NCBI GenBank assembly: GCA_963730995.1
Contig: CAVSUB010000006.1
Coordinates: 103,416 to 167,415, forward strand
Length of the DNA: 64,000 bases
Reading direction: 5' to 3'
Source of the DNA: CAVSUB01 sp963730995
GTDB taxonomy: Bacteria; Acidobacteriota; Vicinamibacteria; Vicinamibacterales; 2-12-FULL-66-21
The notes under the pieces were generated by a model. It made no database searches. It saw nothing but the letters and a program-made list of their open reading frames with translations, and was not told the DNA's origin. Every line of letters begins with the position of its first letter. The first letter of the stretch is position 1. Made by a program: the position numbers and the translations under genes. This document shows positions 19,326-28,358 of this stretch, one piece after another.

Positions 19326-19378
19326 GTTCAAGTTTTCGGCCCCCTTTCTCGCTTTCTAGAAACGGGGACAGGGCAACC
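19326..19378 (+). promoter_or_regulatory. Upstream structured motif, copy D
   Basis: GTTCAAGTTTTCG (19326-19338), identical over 13 bases to copy A, then 11 bases and CGCTTT (19350-19355). A small hairpin can form on CGCTTTCTAGAAACG, with CCCC/GGGG outside. It lies 95 bp upstream of the TonB-receptor start. Confidence 0.5.
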
Positions 19379-19450
19379 ACACGTTTAGACGTGCGCGGGG
19401 ACATGTGCCCCTGCCGGCCGCCCTGCTCCCGATTCAGACGGGAGACTCTC

Positions 19451-22270
19451 ATGTCGTGCACCAGGAACGGAGCCTTCGCCGCTCGACCGCGACGGCGGCG
19501 GTTATCGGCGGCCGTGGCCTTCGTCCTCTTTTCGTCGACTGCCGGCGCGCAGGGCTTGACGGGCGCGCTCATCGGCGCCGTGAAGGACGGGAGTGGTGGT
19601 GTCATCCAGGGGGCGGTCGTGCGTGTCACGTCCCGTGCCCTGATTGGTGGACCAGCGACACAGCCCACCGACGACAGAGGCCAGTTTCGGTTTCCTGCTC
19701 TCCCGCCAGGCGCCTACGTGCTGCAGGTCTCGTTTCAGGGCTTCACACCGGCGCACGAAGAGGATGTCCGCATAGCGGTAGGCGCCACCATCGAGAGAAC
19801 GTTTGTCCTGCAACCGGCGGGCCCCACCGTTTCGCTTGTGGTCGAAGGCACGGGCTCCCGGCTGGAAGCACGGGACAGTGGGTTCAGCACCCGCTTCGGG
19901 TCCGAGACTTTGCCGTCGATTCCCGTCCGGCGATCGAGCATGTTCGATTCGATCAGGGCCGCTCCGGGCGTCTCGCCGACGTCTCCGACGAGCGGAAGCG
20001 TCTTCACTGTCTCCGCGTTCGGCTCCGGCACGAACGAGAACCAGTTTCTGTTCGACGGGACCAATTTCACCTGCCCCTGCAACGGCGTTGCTCGATCCGA
20101 ACCGGGGATCGACTTCATCCAGGAAGTGCAGATCCAGTCTGTAGGGGCGTCGGCCGAATACGGCAACATGCAAGGCGCTGTGATCAACGTCGTGACACGG
20201 CAGGGGAGCGACCGGTTTCTCTCCGACGCGTCCTACTACGGTCAGCCCTCAGGGCTGACGAGCCAGCCCAAACAGCTCGTCGTTCCAGGTCCCAGCCGTT
20301 TGTCGAGCGGCTACGAACGCGTCAAATACCAGGACCTGACCACCAACATCGGCGGTCCCGCGGTGCGCGATCGGTTGTGGTTCTTCTCGGGCTACCAGCA
20401 TCTGCGGGACTACGACAGCCAACCTGGCACCGATCCGGCGTTTCCAAGAACCTACGACCAGGACAAGATCTTTGCGAAGCTGACCTGGAGGCTGGCGCCC
20501 GGCCTGCAGTTGCAGCAAAGCTTCCACGAAGAGATCTGGGTCAATCCGGTGCCGCCGACGTTCGTGACGCCTTTCGAGACCACGAACCGCAGCAATGCGC
20601 ACGTGCCGGCCATCACTTTCGGCAACCTCACCCACACCTTGTCCCCCAATACGGTGTGGGACGTTCGTATGGGCCGGTTCCTTTTCGCCCAGAACAACCC
20701 GCCCAGCGTGTGGGATGGCGCGACGGCGAGTCGCTTCAACAACCTGACAGGTGTCACTAGCGGCGCACCACCGCAGATCGGTCCGCTGACGATCAGCCGC
20801 ACGACCGTCAAGGCGACCGTCAGCCACTATCAGCGCGCGCTCCTTGGCGCCGATCATCAGTGGAAAGTGGGCACACAGCTCGAACGAGGCTGGCACCACG
20901 CGATCAACATCACGCCGACAGGCACGAGATTCGTCGACGGCATCGGCGAGGCAAAGGCTTCTCAGGCAATCTCCCGCGCGCCTTCGCAGGAGGGTGGGAC
21001 CCTGATGTCGGTGTCGGCCTTCGCGAGCGATGCCATCACGATTGGCGATCGGCTGACGATCAACGCCGGTGTCCGGTTCGATCACAGCCGCGCTATCAGC
21101 CAGGATCTGCCGGCCCTCGATGCGTCGGGAAATGAAACCGGCACGACAATCGAAGGGCTCGGTACTCTGTATACCTGGAACATTGTCTCGCCGCGTGTTG
21201 GAGTGACGCTCAAGCTCACCGGCGATGGCCGGACGATATTGCGCGGAAGCTACGGCAGATTCAGCCAGGGAATCCTTACCGGAGAGATTGGCTCGTTCCA
21301 CCCCGGTGTTACCGTGACGAAGACCACGCAGTTCGATCCGGCAACAGGCGGCTATACGCTTCCAATCTCAGAGGTCGATCCCAAGACCAACCTGTTGCTC
21401 GATCCACACACCCGCGCGCCGCGGACCGATGAATACTCTGTTGGTGTGGATCGCCAAATCGGCGGCGGCCTGGCATTCGCGCTCGCCTATGTGCGCAAGG
21501 ACGGCGCGAACTTCATGGGTTGGACCGACGTCGCCGGTCAATATCGCGAGGAGACGCGGCCGCTGCCCGACGGGCGCAGCGTCCCGGTGTTCGTGCTCGA
21601 TACGGCCGTCACTCCCCCCTCAGCCCGCCGCTTCCTGCTGACGAATCAGGACAACTACGCGTTGACATACAACGGCCTCGTGATGGTCGTTGAAAAACGC
21701 CGTTCCCGTGGCTGGCAGGCGTCTGGCTCCTATACGCTGTCGAAGGCCGCCGGACTGCAGGCGTCGAGTTCCACCAGCGCTGCCGGCGCGCAGGTCAGCT
21801 CGGTCGTTCCACCGGGTTCTCTGACCTTCGGTCGCGATCCCAACGATCTCACCAACGCATACGGCCGGCTGCCGAATGACCGTCCTCACATGTTCCGGGC
21901 GATGGGGACTGTGGACGTTCCGCGCACCGGGTTCGTTGTAGCTGCGAATCTGCAGTACTTCACAGGCAAGCCCTGGGCGGCCACGACGACGGTGGCCTTG
22001 CCTCAGGGCAGCCAGCGCATTCTGCTCGAGCCCCGCGGCTCCAGGCGGCTGTCGTCGCAGACGCTGCTCGACGTGCGCGCGTCGAAAACGATTCGATTCG
22101 CCGGCGTTGGACGGGTCGAGTTGCTGGTCGACGTGCTCAACCTGCTCAACGACACGGCTGAGGAGAGTCTGGCGAACGACAACCAGTTCGGATCCACGTT
22201 CGGGCAGGGATCGCTCTTCGTGGATCCACGGCGCGTGATGTTCGGCGCGAGGCTGAACCTCGGCCGATAG
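19451..22270 (+). CDS. TonB-dependent outer-membrane receptor with N-terminal carboxypeptidase-regulatory-like domain
   Basis: A 939-residue receptor of the CarboxypepD_reg-plug-barrel type typical of Acidobacteria. The Sec signal (LSAAVAFVLFSSTAGAQG) is followed by a regulatory-like domain at about 35-115 (GALIGAVKDGSGGVIQGA), then the plug domain (IPVRRSSMFDSIRAAPG, GTNENQFLFDGTNF, IQSVGASAEYGNMQGAVIN) and a long beta-barrel (VGVTLKLTGDGRTILRGSYG). It presumably imports a bulky ligand through energised TonB; the ligand is unknown. ATG 19451 was chosen because GGAG (19441-19444) lies six bases before it; the open frame reaches 19391. It is converged on by kinase 3 (ends 22291). Confidence 0.92.
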   Translation: MSCTRNGAFAARPRRRRLSAAVAFVLFSSTAGAQGLTGALIGAVKDGSGGVIQGAVVRVTSRALIGGPATQPTDDRGQFRFPALPPGAYVLQVSFQGFTPAHEEDVRIAVGATIERTFVLQPAGPTVSLVVEGTGSRLEARDSGFSTRFGSETLPSIPVRRSSMFDSIRAAPGVSPTSPTSGSVFTVSAFGSGTNENQFLFDGTNFTCPCNGVARSEPGIDFIQEVQIQSVGASAEYGNMQGAVINVVTRQGSDRFLSDASYYGQPSGLTSQPKQLVVPGPSRLSSGYERVKYQDLTTNIGGPAVRDRLWFFSGYQHLRDYDSQPGTDPAFPRTYDQDKIFAKLTWRLAPGLQLQQSFHEEIWVNPVPPTFVTPFETTNRSNAHVPAITFGNLTHTLSPNTVWDVRMGRFLFAQNNPPSVWDGATASRFNNLTGVTSGAPPQIGPLTISRTTVKATVSHYQRALLGADHQWKVGTQLERGWHHAINITPTGTRFVDGIGEAKASQAISRAPSQEGGTLMSVSAFASDAITIGDRLTINAGVRFDHSRAISQDLPALDASGNETGTTIEGLGTLYTWNIVSPRVGVTLKLTGDGRTILRGSYGRFSQGILTGEIGSFHPGVTVTKTTQFDPATGGYTLPISEVDPKTNLLLDPHTRAPRTDEYSVGVDRQIGGGLAFALAYVRKDGANFMGWTDVAGQYREETRPLPDGRSVPVFVLDTAVTPPSARRFLLTNQDNYALTYNGLVMVVEKRRSRGWQASGSYTLSKAAGLQASSSTSAAGAQVSSVVPPGSLTFGRDPNDLTNAYGRLPNDRPHMFRAMGTVDVPRTGFVVAANLQYFTGKPWAATTTVALPQGSQRILLEPRGSRRLSSQTLLDVRASKTIRFAGVGRVELLVDVLNLLNDTAEESLANDNQFGSTFGQGSLFVDPRRVMFGARLNLGR

Positions 22271-22290
22271 TCACGCACTTTTCCCGGGCG

Positions 22291-25248
22291 TTACTTCCCC
22301 GGCAGCTCGAACAGCACGATGTTCGAGTTCTCGCGCGAACGATCGAAGACGATGAACTTGCCATCGGGCGTGATGTCGAAGCTCGTCAACGCTCCGAGGT
22401 CGCCGAGGCTTGCCAGCGGCCGCGACTTCTTCGTCTTCAGATCGAGGAGCGCGAAGTTCTGCGACGCCTGAGACGGGATGCACACGAGGCCCGCGCCGTC
22501 AGGCAGGAAGCGACAGGCGCCGGGGCGCGCCCTGAAGGGTGATAGATCGACCCGGGTACCGTCCGGCCGTACCGCGCGAAGGTTGACCTCGGCTCCGAGT
22601 CCGTCCCCGTACACGATCAATTGGCCGTCCGGTGACCAGACCGGGTTGTAGGCCTGGCCGGAGACGAGGGTGACTGGCTCGCCACCCTTCGCGGGAATCT
22701 TGAACAGCCCGGGGCCGTGCGCATCCGTTCCGCTCGTGGCAATCCATTCGTCGTCCGGCGACCAATCGGCAGTGCCCTGACCAGGGGCGCCGGCGATGTT
22801 GATTGAGGGCACGAGAGTCCGGGTGTTCGTTCCGTCAGCGGACATGACGGACAGGTGCCGTTCCCCGCCCTCTCTGACCACCAGCGCCACACGGCTGCCG
22901 TCATGCGAGATGGCCGCCGGCTCGGTCAGTGCGCCACCCAGGTCTCTCCGGACTTCGGACGCTTGTCCGCCCTGGAGCTTCCACAACCCGTCGCCGGCTC
23001 CGCTGCCCGACAAGTAGAAGAGAGACGTTCCCCGGAAGCGCGGGCCCAGCGCTCGATCGGTCGGCACCGGGAGCGGGTACGGCTGCACGTCGGCCTCGCC
23101 GGCCGCCCCGTCGAGCAATGGGACCTTCCACAGGCTGGCAGTAGGATGTGCGACCGTCGCGACGACGCGCCGGCCGTCGCGGCTTGCTGCCACCGAAATG
23201 TATTGCGGGAGGCCGACAGATACCCGGCGTGTGGTCTTCGTCTGCACATCCAGGGACCATAGCCAGGGCCCCGACCAGTCCGCCGCGCGCGCTACGTACA
23301 ACACTGTTCGGGCGTCCAGCGGGGCGAGGAAGTTCACGGCCGCGCGCTGGTGTGTCAGTTGCTCTGATGCGCCGCCCGAGGGTCGAATGCGCCACACGTC
23401 CATTGAGCCCGTCGGGTCCGTCCCACGCACGAAGTAGATCCACTGGCCGTCGGGAGACCAGGTTGGATTGTGGATGTGGACCTTCGGCTCGGGAAAGATG
23501 ATCGTGCGAGGGTTTGCTCCGGAGCCGTCGGCTACAGAGAGAGGATCGCCGCTCTCGAGCTCCGTCGGGATCGTCATGTAAGCGAGCTGCTGGCCGTCCG
23601 GCGACCAGGCGGGCGCGGTCTGTCGAGGATTCAGGAACGGGCGTGGGGCGCCGCCCGTCATCGGCATCAGCAGTTTTCGTCCGAGCGCATCGCCCGTCTC
23701 CGAGAACCAGATCTCCGAGCCGTCGGCCGTAAAGCCGAAGGCGCGATGGAGGATTCCAGGCGGCCGCTGCGGCGGCATGTTCTGGCCGAGGTTCACGAAG
23801 ACGCCCGTGCCGACCTGGCTTCGCCAGAGGTCGAATCGACGTTCGTGGTCGGCGACGAAGATCACGAACTTCCCGTCCGGTGAGATCTCGGCGAGGCCCT
23901 CGGTCCCGTCCCAGGGCGTGAACAGGCTGACCCGGGCGTCCGCGAGAGGGTTCTCGAAGGGGGTGGGACTGCGTCGGGCCTGCATCGCGACGAGCGCCGT
24001 AGCGAGCGCGACGACGGCAACCCACGGCAGCCACTTCGAACCGCGCGGTGCGGCGCGCGCGCTCGTCGGGGCCGGGTCTGGCGCGTCGGGCAGCGCCTCG
24101 CCGATCGCGTCGATCTCGATCCGCGCATCGCCAATGTCGCGCAATCGCTGTTTGGGATCTTTGGTGAGGCACCGCAGCAGAAGCCGTCGAATCGGGACTG
24201 GCGTCGACTCAGGCAGCGCTCGCCAGTCCGGCTCGCGCTCGAGCACCTTCGCAATCGTGTCCGAAACGGTGTCTCCCGCGAACGCAAGCCCGCCGGTCAA
24301 CATCTCGTAGAGCAGGCAGCCGAATGCCCAGATGTCGGAACGCTTGTCGACCGGAAAGCCGCGGGCCTGCTCGGGGCTCATGTAGGCGGGGGTCCCGACG
24401 ACGACTCCGCCGACGACGTCCGTAACCCCCGGCGTGCGGGTATGGCCAGACGAACTGTCGTCGGCTCCGACGGATTTCGCGAGTCCGAAATCCAGCACTT
24501 TCACGACGCACGCGCCCTGAATAGCGCCTGCGCCCGGGGCGGGGCGCGCATTCGCCGAGCGATAGCGCGCGGGGGTGGGGCCCCACGCGCTTTGGATAAT
24601 GATGTTCGCGGGCTTCAGATCGCGGTGGACGATGCCTTTCTCGTGCGCGACCTCGAGGGCGTCCGCGATCTGCCGGGCGATGGTCAGGGCCTCGGCCGCC
24701 GGCAACCGCGAGCCGTCGCCTCGACGGCGGACCAGCTGTGCCAGGGTGACGCCCTCGACGAGCTCGAGCACCAGGAACTGAACACCGCCGGCTTCTTCGA
24801 GGCCGTAAATCGCGCAAATGTTGGGGTGACTGAGCGCCGCCAGCATCCTCGCCTCGCGCGCGAACCTCGCGAGCCGATCGGGATCGCGGGTGAATGCGGT
24901 TGGCAGGATCTTGATCGCAACGTCGCGACCGAGCTTCGTGTCGTGCGACCTGTACACCTCGCCCATGCCGCCCACACCAAGTAGGGCCTGCAGTTCGTAG
25001 GCGCCGAGTCGCTGCCCCGTCATCAGAGAGGGAACAGTGCCGGGGACCGATTGCCCGCTCATCTCCGCAGCGGGCCTGGCGAGAAACCCGTCATCGGATA
25101 CCCGCTCGTCCAGGAGCGACGCGACTTCCTTACGGAGCCCTGGATCATCGGAGCACTCGCGATCGAGAAACGCCGAGCGTTCGCCAGGCGCGTGAACCTG
25201 CGCGGCGTGATACAGCTCCTCGACGCGTTTCCACCGTTCAGGCGTCAT
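22291..25248 (-). CDS. Ser/Thr kinase with TolB/WD40-like propeller, carrying an insert in the catalytic loop
   Basis: A 985-residue receptor-like kinase beginning with the family N-terminus MTPERWKRVEELYHAA. Kinase landmarks: GVGGMGEVY at 91-99, Lys113, HRD at 208-210, DFG at 253-255. The HRD-to-DFG distance is 43 residues instead of the 18 found in its two paralogues here. The extra 25 or so residues (about 221-246) are Ala/Pro/Arg-rich and come from a GC-rich palindromic insert. A membrane helix (LPWVAVVALATALVAM) near residue 420 precedes the propeller (SPDGKFVIFVADH, SPDGQQLAYM, SPDDEWIAT, SPDGQLIVYG). The ATG overlaps the upstream ECF sigma gene by 11 bp. The kinase may be impaired or modified by the insert. 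Confidence 0.92.
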   Translation of the reverse strand: MTPERWKRVEELYHAAQVHAPGERSAFLDRECSDDPGLRKEVASLLDERVSDDGFLARPAAEMSGQSVPGTVPSLMTGQRLGAYELQALLGVGGMGEVYRSHDTKLGRDVAIKILPTAFTRDPDRLARFAREARMLAALSHPNICAIYGLEEAGGVQFLVLELVEGVTLAQLVRRRGDGSRLPAAEALTIARQIADALEVAHEKGIVHRDLKPANIIIQSAWGPTPARYRSANARPAPGAGAIQGACVVKVLDFGLAKSVGADDSSSGHTRTPGVTDVVGGVVVGTPAYMSPEQARGFPVDKRSDIWAFGCLLYEMLTGGLAFAGDTVSDTIAKVLEREPDWRALPESTPVPIRRLLLRCLTKDPKQRLRDIGDARIEIDAIGEALPDAPDPAPTSARAAPRGSKWLPWVAVVALATALVAMQARRSPTPFENPLADARVSLFTPWDGTEGLAEISPDGKFVIFVADHERRFDLWRSQVGTGVFVNLGQNMPPQRPPGILHRAFGFTADGSEIWFSETGDALGRKLLMPMTGGAPRPFLNPRQTAPAWSPDGQQLAYMTIPTELESGDPLSVADGSGANPRTIIFPEPKVHIHNPTWSPDGQWIYFVRGTDPTGSMDVWRIRPSGGASEQLTHQRAAVNFLAPLDARTVLYVARAADWSGPWLWSLDVQTKTTRRVSVGLPQYISVAASRDGRRVVATVAHPTASLWKVPLLDGAAGEADVQPYPLPVPTDRALGPRFRGTSLFYLSGSGAGDGLWKLQGGQASEVRRDLGGALTEPAAISHDGSRVALVVREGGERHLSVMSADGTNTRTLVPSINIAGAPGQGTADWSPDDEWIATSGTDAHGPGLFKIPAKGGEPVTLVSGQAYNPVWSPDGQLIVYGDGLGAEVNLRAVRPDGTRVDLSPFRARPGACRFLPDGAGLVCIPSQASQNFALLDLKTKKSRPLASLGDLGALTSFDITPDGKFIVFDRSRENSNIVLFELPGK
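24508..24591. repeat. In-frame palindromic GC-rich insert in kinase 3
   Basis: About 75-84 bp with no counterpart in the paralogous kinases. It includes the perfect palindrome GTGGGGCCCCAC at 24575-24586 and a second dyad-like GCGCC...GGCGC region. It interrupts the code between residues I218/Q219 and V248 without breaking the frame. It is comparable in behaviour to Rickettsia palindromic elements, though sequence relation is not claimed. Confidence 0.6.
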
Positions 25249-25777
25249 GTTCGCGCATCTCGCGCTGCAGCCAGGCTTTCGCCAGCCGCCAGTCGCGCAT
25301 GACGGTGTCGGGCGACACGTCCAGGGCGGCTGCCGTTTCCTCCACGCTCAGCCCGCCGAAGAAGCGCAGCTCGATGACACGACTCTTCCGCTCGTCGAAC
25401 TTCGCCAGCGCTTCGAGGGCGTCGTCGAGCGCCACGAAGTCCTCTCGTGGCTCCTTCGTGACGACGAGCGCTTCGTCGAACGTGACCTTCACCGCGTCGC
25501 CGCCACGCTTCTGATAGCGCCGTGCGCGTGCGTGGTCGACGAGGATGCGCCGCATGACGCGCGCCGACACGGCGAGAAAGTGCGTGCGATCGTGCCAGGC
25601 AACGGCTTTCCCGTCGACCAGCCGGACGTACGCCTCGTTGATGAGGGCCGTGGCCTGGAGGCTGTGGCCCGCCCGTTCGCCAGCCATGCAGCGTTGCGCT
25701 ATCCGGTGCAACTCGGCGTGTACGAGCGGAATCAGCCGCTCGAGGGCGTCCGCGTCGCCCTGGCCCCACTTCAGCAA
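25238..25777 (-). CDS. ECF-type RNA polymerase sigma factor, kinase-coupled
   Basis: A sigma factor of about 179 residues as called from a TTG at 25777 (MLKWGQGDADAL). Region 2 is visible as LQATALINEAYVRLVDG, then DRTHFLAVSARVMRRILVDHARAR, and region 4 as SRVIELRFFGGLSVEETAAALDVSPDTVMRDW. It is of the acidobacterial/planctomycete ECF group that lies next to Ser/Thr kinases. The downstream kinase 3 overlaps by 11 bp, so the two are coupled. The natural start may be lost: an ATG at 25818-25816 with GAGAGG upstream is one base out of frame with a coding stretch DITEPATEITGLLLKW, which looks like a one-base deletion just after that ATG. Function: likely transcribes genes in response to kinase signalling. 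Confidence 0.85.
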   Translation of the reverse strand: MLKWGQGDADALERLIPLVHAELHRIAQRCMAGERAGHSLQATALINEAYVRLVDGKAVAWHDRTHFLAVSARVMRRILVDHARARRYQKRGGDAVKVTFDEALVVTKEPREDFVALDDALEALAKFDERKSRVIELRFFGGLSVEETAAALDVSPDTVMRDWRLAKAWLQREMREHDA

Positions 25778-25843
25778 CAGGCCGGTGATCTCGGTGGCTG
25801 GCTCGGTGATGTCGTCATTCTACGCCTCTCTCCGACCCGCCCC

Positions 25844-25888
25844 AGTTTTCGCTGCTGTTTAGCGCTTCATAAGCAGGAGGCAAACAGC
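25844..25888 (+). promoter_or_regulatory. Upstream structured motif, copy E
   Basis: TTTTCG (25846-25851), 11 bases, CGCTTC (25863-25868). A nested hairpin is possible: outer GCTGTTT with AAACAGC, inner GCTT with AAGC around CAT. The AGGAGG ribosome-binding site of the haloperoxidase-like gene is enclosed in the outer stem. It lies 27 bp from the possible sigma-factor ATG. Confidence 0.55.
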
Positions 25889-25890
25889 AA

Positions 25891-27225
25891 ATGTTCAAAA
25901 CGATCTCGCACAGGATGCGGCGCCCCTCGTCGGCGACCGATCGACGGGCTGGCGACCAACGAGTGTGGAAGGCGGCTCAGACGAGACCGGGGCTGTCGAT
26001 TGTCGTCGTCACCTTCGCGGCCATGGTCTTTTTCAACCCACGGCTCGCAGGTGCCGACGTCGTGCTGGACTGGAACGTGACGATGATGGCCACGCTGGCG
26101 GGGCAGAGCCCATTCGCCTCGGCGCGATTTGCGGCGATCACGCAGCTCGCTGTGTTCGAGGCCGTCAACGCGATCAGCGGCGATTTTCGCCCGTACCTAG
26201 GGACCATCGCCGCGCCGGACGGGGCATCGCCGGACGCAGCGGCGGCGGCCGCAGCACACGCGGTGCTCACGGCGTACTTTCCATCCAAGGCGGTGGCACT
26301 CGACATGGCACTGGCCTCGTCGCTGGCAGCCATCCCGGACGGGCAGGCGAAGACCGATGGGATTGCTACCGGCCGAGCGGCCGCGGCCGCAATGATCGCG
26401 CTGCGCGCAAACGACGGGTCGGCAGTGCCCCAGTTCTATCTTCCGCCTTCCTCGGACCCCGGGCAGTGGCAGCTGACGCCCTCCTGCCCTGCACTCGGTG
26501 GAACCTCGTTTCACTGGCCGAACGTCACGCCGTTCGGCGTCCCGAACGTCCGTCAATTCCGGCCGGGTGCTCCGCCGCCGCTCACAAGCGAGGTCTATCG
26601 GAGGGCCTATGACGAATTAAGGGCCGTCGGCGCCGTCAACAGTGCGCTGCGACCGGCGGATCGCGCCGACGTCGCGCGCTTCTACGCGAGTTTCTCACCG
26701 GTCGCGTGGGCGAATTCGGCGCTGCAGCAGGTGGCCGGGCCGCGGGGGGAGTCGCTCACCGCAAACGCGCGTGCGCTCGCGCTCGTCAATATGGCAATCA
26801 GCGACGCGAGCGTGGCGTCGTTCGCGGCGAAGTACCACTACACATTCTGGAGACCAGAAACGGCGATCCACTCCGGAGACACCGACGGCAACAAGAAGAC
26901 CAGCGCGGATCCTTTTTACGTCCCGTATATCGTTGCGCCGTGTTTCCCCGGCTACCCGTCGAACCACGCGAGCTTGAGCGGCGCCGCGCGTGAAGTGCTG
27001 GAGAGTCTGTACGGCGCGGATGGCCACGACATCACGTTCTCTTCGGCGGCCGTGCCAGGTGTGACGCTCCACTACACCACGTTCGAGGCCATTACCCACG
27101 ACATCGACGATGCGCGAATCTACGGAGGGATTCACTTCCGGTTCGATCAGGAAGCCGGAGGGCTGCTGGGGCGTCGAGTGGGAGCGTACATCTACGAGCA
27201 CAACCTGCGAGTGGTGCATCCTTAA
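25891..27225 (+). CDS. Vanadium-dependent haloperoxidase-like (PAP2-superfamily) exported protein
   Basis: A 444-residue protein with a hydrophobic export segment at about 34-55 (LSIVVVTFAAMVFFNP), then an all-alpha body. The vanadate/phosphate-binding residues of the family are present: Lys314 and Arg321 in KYHYTFWRP, PSNH at 356-359, Arg409 and His415 in ARIYGGIHFRFD. Vanadium haloperoxidases oxidise halides with peroxide; related PAP2 acid phosphatases use the same residues, so the activity is not settled by sequence. It has leader motif E with AGGAGG at the right distance. No peroxide-generating partner is nearby. Confidence 0.88.
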   Translation: MFKTISHRMRRPSSATDRRAGDQRVWKAAQTRPGLSIVVVTFAAMVFFNPRLAGADVVLDWNVTMMATLAGQSPFASARFAAITQLAVFEAVNAISGDFRPYLGTIAAPDGASPDAAAAAAAHAVLTAYFPSKAVALDMALASSLAAIPDGQAKTDGIATGRAAAAAMIALRANDGSAVPQFYLPPSSDPGQWQLTPSCPALGGTSFHWPNVTPFGVPNVRQFRPGAPPPLTSEVYRRAYDELRAVGAVNSALRPADRADVARFYASFSPVAWANSALQQVAGPRGESLTANARALALVNMAISDASVASFAAKYHYTFWRPETAIHSGDTDGNKKTSADPFYVPYIVAPCFPGYPSNHASLSGAAREVLESLYGADGHDITFSSAAVPGVTLHYTTFEAITHDIDDARIYGGIHFRFDQEAGGLLGRRVGAYIYEHNLRVVHP

Positions 27226-27422
27226 TCGAGGACTTGTCACGAAAACCTCAACAGGAGGACGGGAGGAATGGAGGATCTTTCTAGTGCTCTTGTTAAGGTC
27301 TTTCAGGCCTCCCGAGTCAGCTCCCGCGCCGCCGGTCCTGCTGGGCCGGCGCCTGATGGTAGACGCCCCACGATCTGAGCAGGGGCGGTTCGGGTACACT
27401 CAGGCAATTCGCACGTGCCCGC

Positions 27423-28358
27423 ATGAGCGCCGAATCCGTTCAGCAGAAGTTCACCGCTGCGCTCGACGCGCTGATCGCGCAGGTCAAGCTCGATCGGTCG
27501 GTGCTCGCCGCGATTCTCTGCGGCAGCCTGTCGCACGACACGGTCTGGGCGCAGTCCGACATCGATCTCGCCCTCGTGACTATCGACGAAAAGAAAGGCT
27601 CCGCCGATTCGATCGCGATCTACGCCGACGGCGTCAACGTGCACGCCTTTCTGATGACGCGTACCGAGTTTCGGGCGGTCGTCGAGGGCTCTCTCCACAA
27701 CTCGTTCATGCACGCGCTGCTTGCGAAAGGACGGCTGCTCTACACGCACGACGAGACCATTGCGGACCTCTGCGAGCGGTTGCGCGAGATCGGCAGGCGC
27801 GACCGGCGGATCCAGCTCCTGCGGGCAGGCTGCCATGCCCTCTCGTCGATCGCGAAGGCGCACAAGTGGTTCGTCACGCGCGGCGATCTCGATTACACCG
27901 CCCTGTGGCTTCTGTACTCCGCCACGCCCCTCGCGCAGATCGAGATGATCGAGGCAGGGCGGCTGGTGGATCGAGAGGTGATCCCCGAGGCGCTGAAGCT
28001 GAACCCGCAGTTCTTCGCGACGGTCTACACGGACCTCCTCAATGCAAAGAAGACCCGAGCGAACGTCCAGGCCGCGCTCGACGCCATCGATGCCTACATC
28101 GCGGACAGGGCGGACCGTCTGTTCGCTGCCGTGATCGATTATCTTCGTGAGACGGGCGAGGCGCGGTCGTCGAGCGAGATCGAGCATCACTTCACGCGGC
28201 AGTTCGACGCTGGCGGCGTAACCACGGCGTGCGAATATCTGGCCGATCGCGGCATCATCGGCAAGGTGTCCACGCCCGCGCGTATCACCAAGAAGAGCAA
28301 TGTCGACGTTCAGGAGCTGGCGTTCGTGTACATGAGCGAGCCGGCCGACGCTCTATGA
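27423..28358 (+). CDS. Nucleotidyltransferase-domain protein with C-terminal winged helix
   Basis: A 311-residue protein. The N-terminus has the minimal nucleotidyltransferase signature: GS at residues 34-35 and D46-x-D48 in SDIDLALV, which coordinate Mg-NTP in this superfamily. A helical middle part follows, then a C-terminal segment SSSEIEHHFTRQFDAGGVTTACEYLADRGIIGKVSTP (split here at GGVTT) resembling a winged helix. The gene ends in an ATGA overlap with the UvrA-like gene at 28355, so the two are translationally coupled. Possible roles are transfer of a nucleotide to a protein, small molecule or RNA; the target is unknown. Coupling with a UvrA paralogue hints at a damage- or drug-related function. 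Confidence 0.75.
   Translation: MSAESVQQKFTAALDALIAQVKLDRSVLAAILCGSLSHDTVWAQSDIDLALVTIDEKKGSADSIAIYADGVNVHAFLMTRTEFRAVVEGSLHNSFMHALLAKGRLLYTHDETIADLCERLREIGRRDRRIQLLRAGCHALSSIAKAHKWFVTRGDLDYTALWLLYSATPLAQIEMIEAGRLVDREVIPEALKLNPQFFATVYTDLLNAKKTRANVQAALDAIDAYIADRADRLFAAVIDYLRETGEARSSSEIEHHFTRQFDAGGVTTACEYLADRGIIGKVSTPARITKKSNVDVQELAFVYMSEPADAL

Noticed and set aside
19330..19420. Resemblance of AGGGCAACC plus a hairpin to a c-di-GMP-I (GEMM) riboswitch upstream of the TonB receptor
   Set aside because: The GAAA tetraloop and the later conserved GGACGCAAAGCC segment are absent; only the short AGGGCAA matches.
28229..28354. Upstream extension of the UvrA-like protein
   Set aside because: It overlaps the nucleotidyltransferase in another frame and is basic low-information sequence; the ATG at 28355 fits the family.
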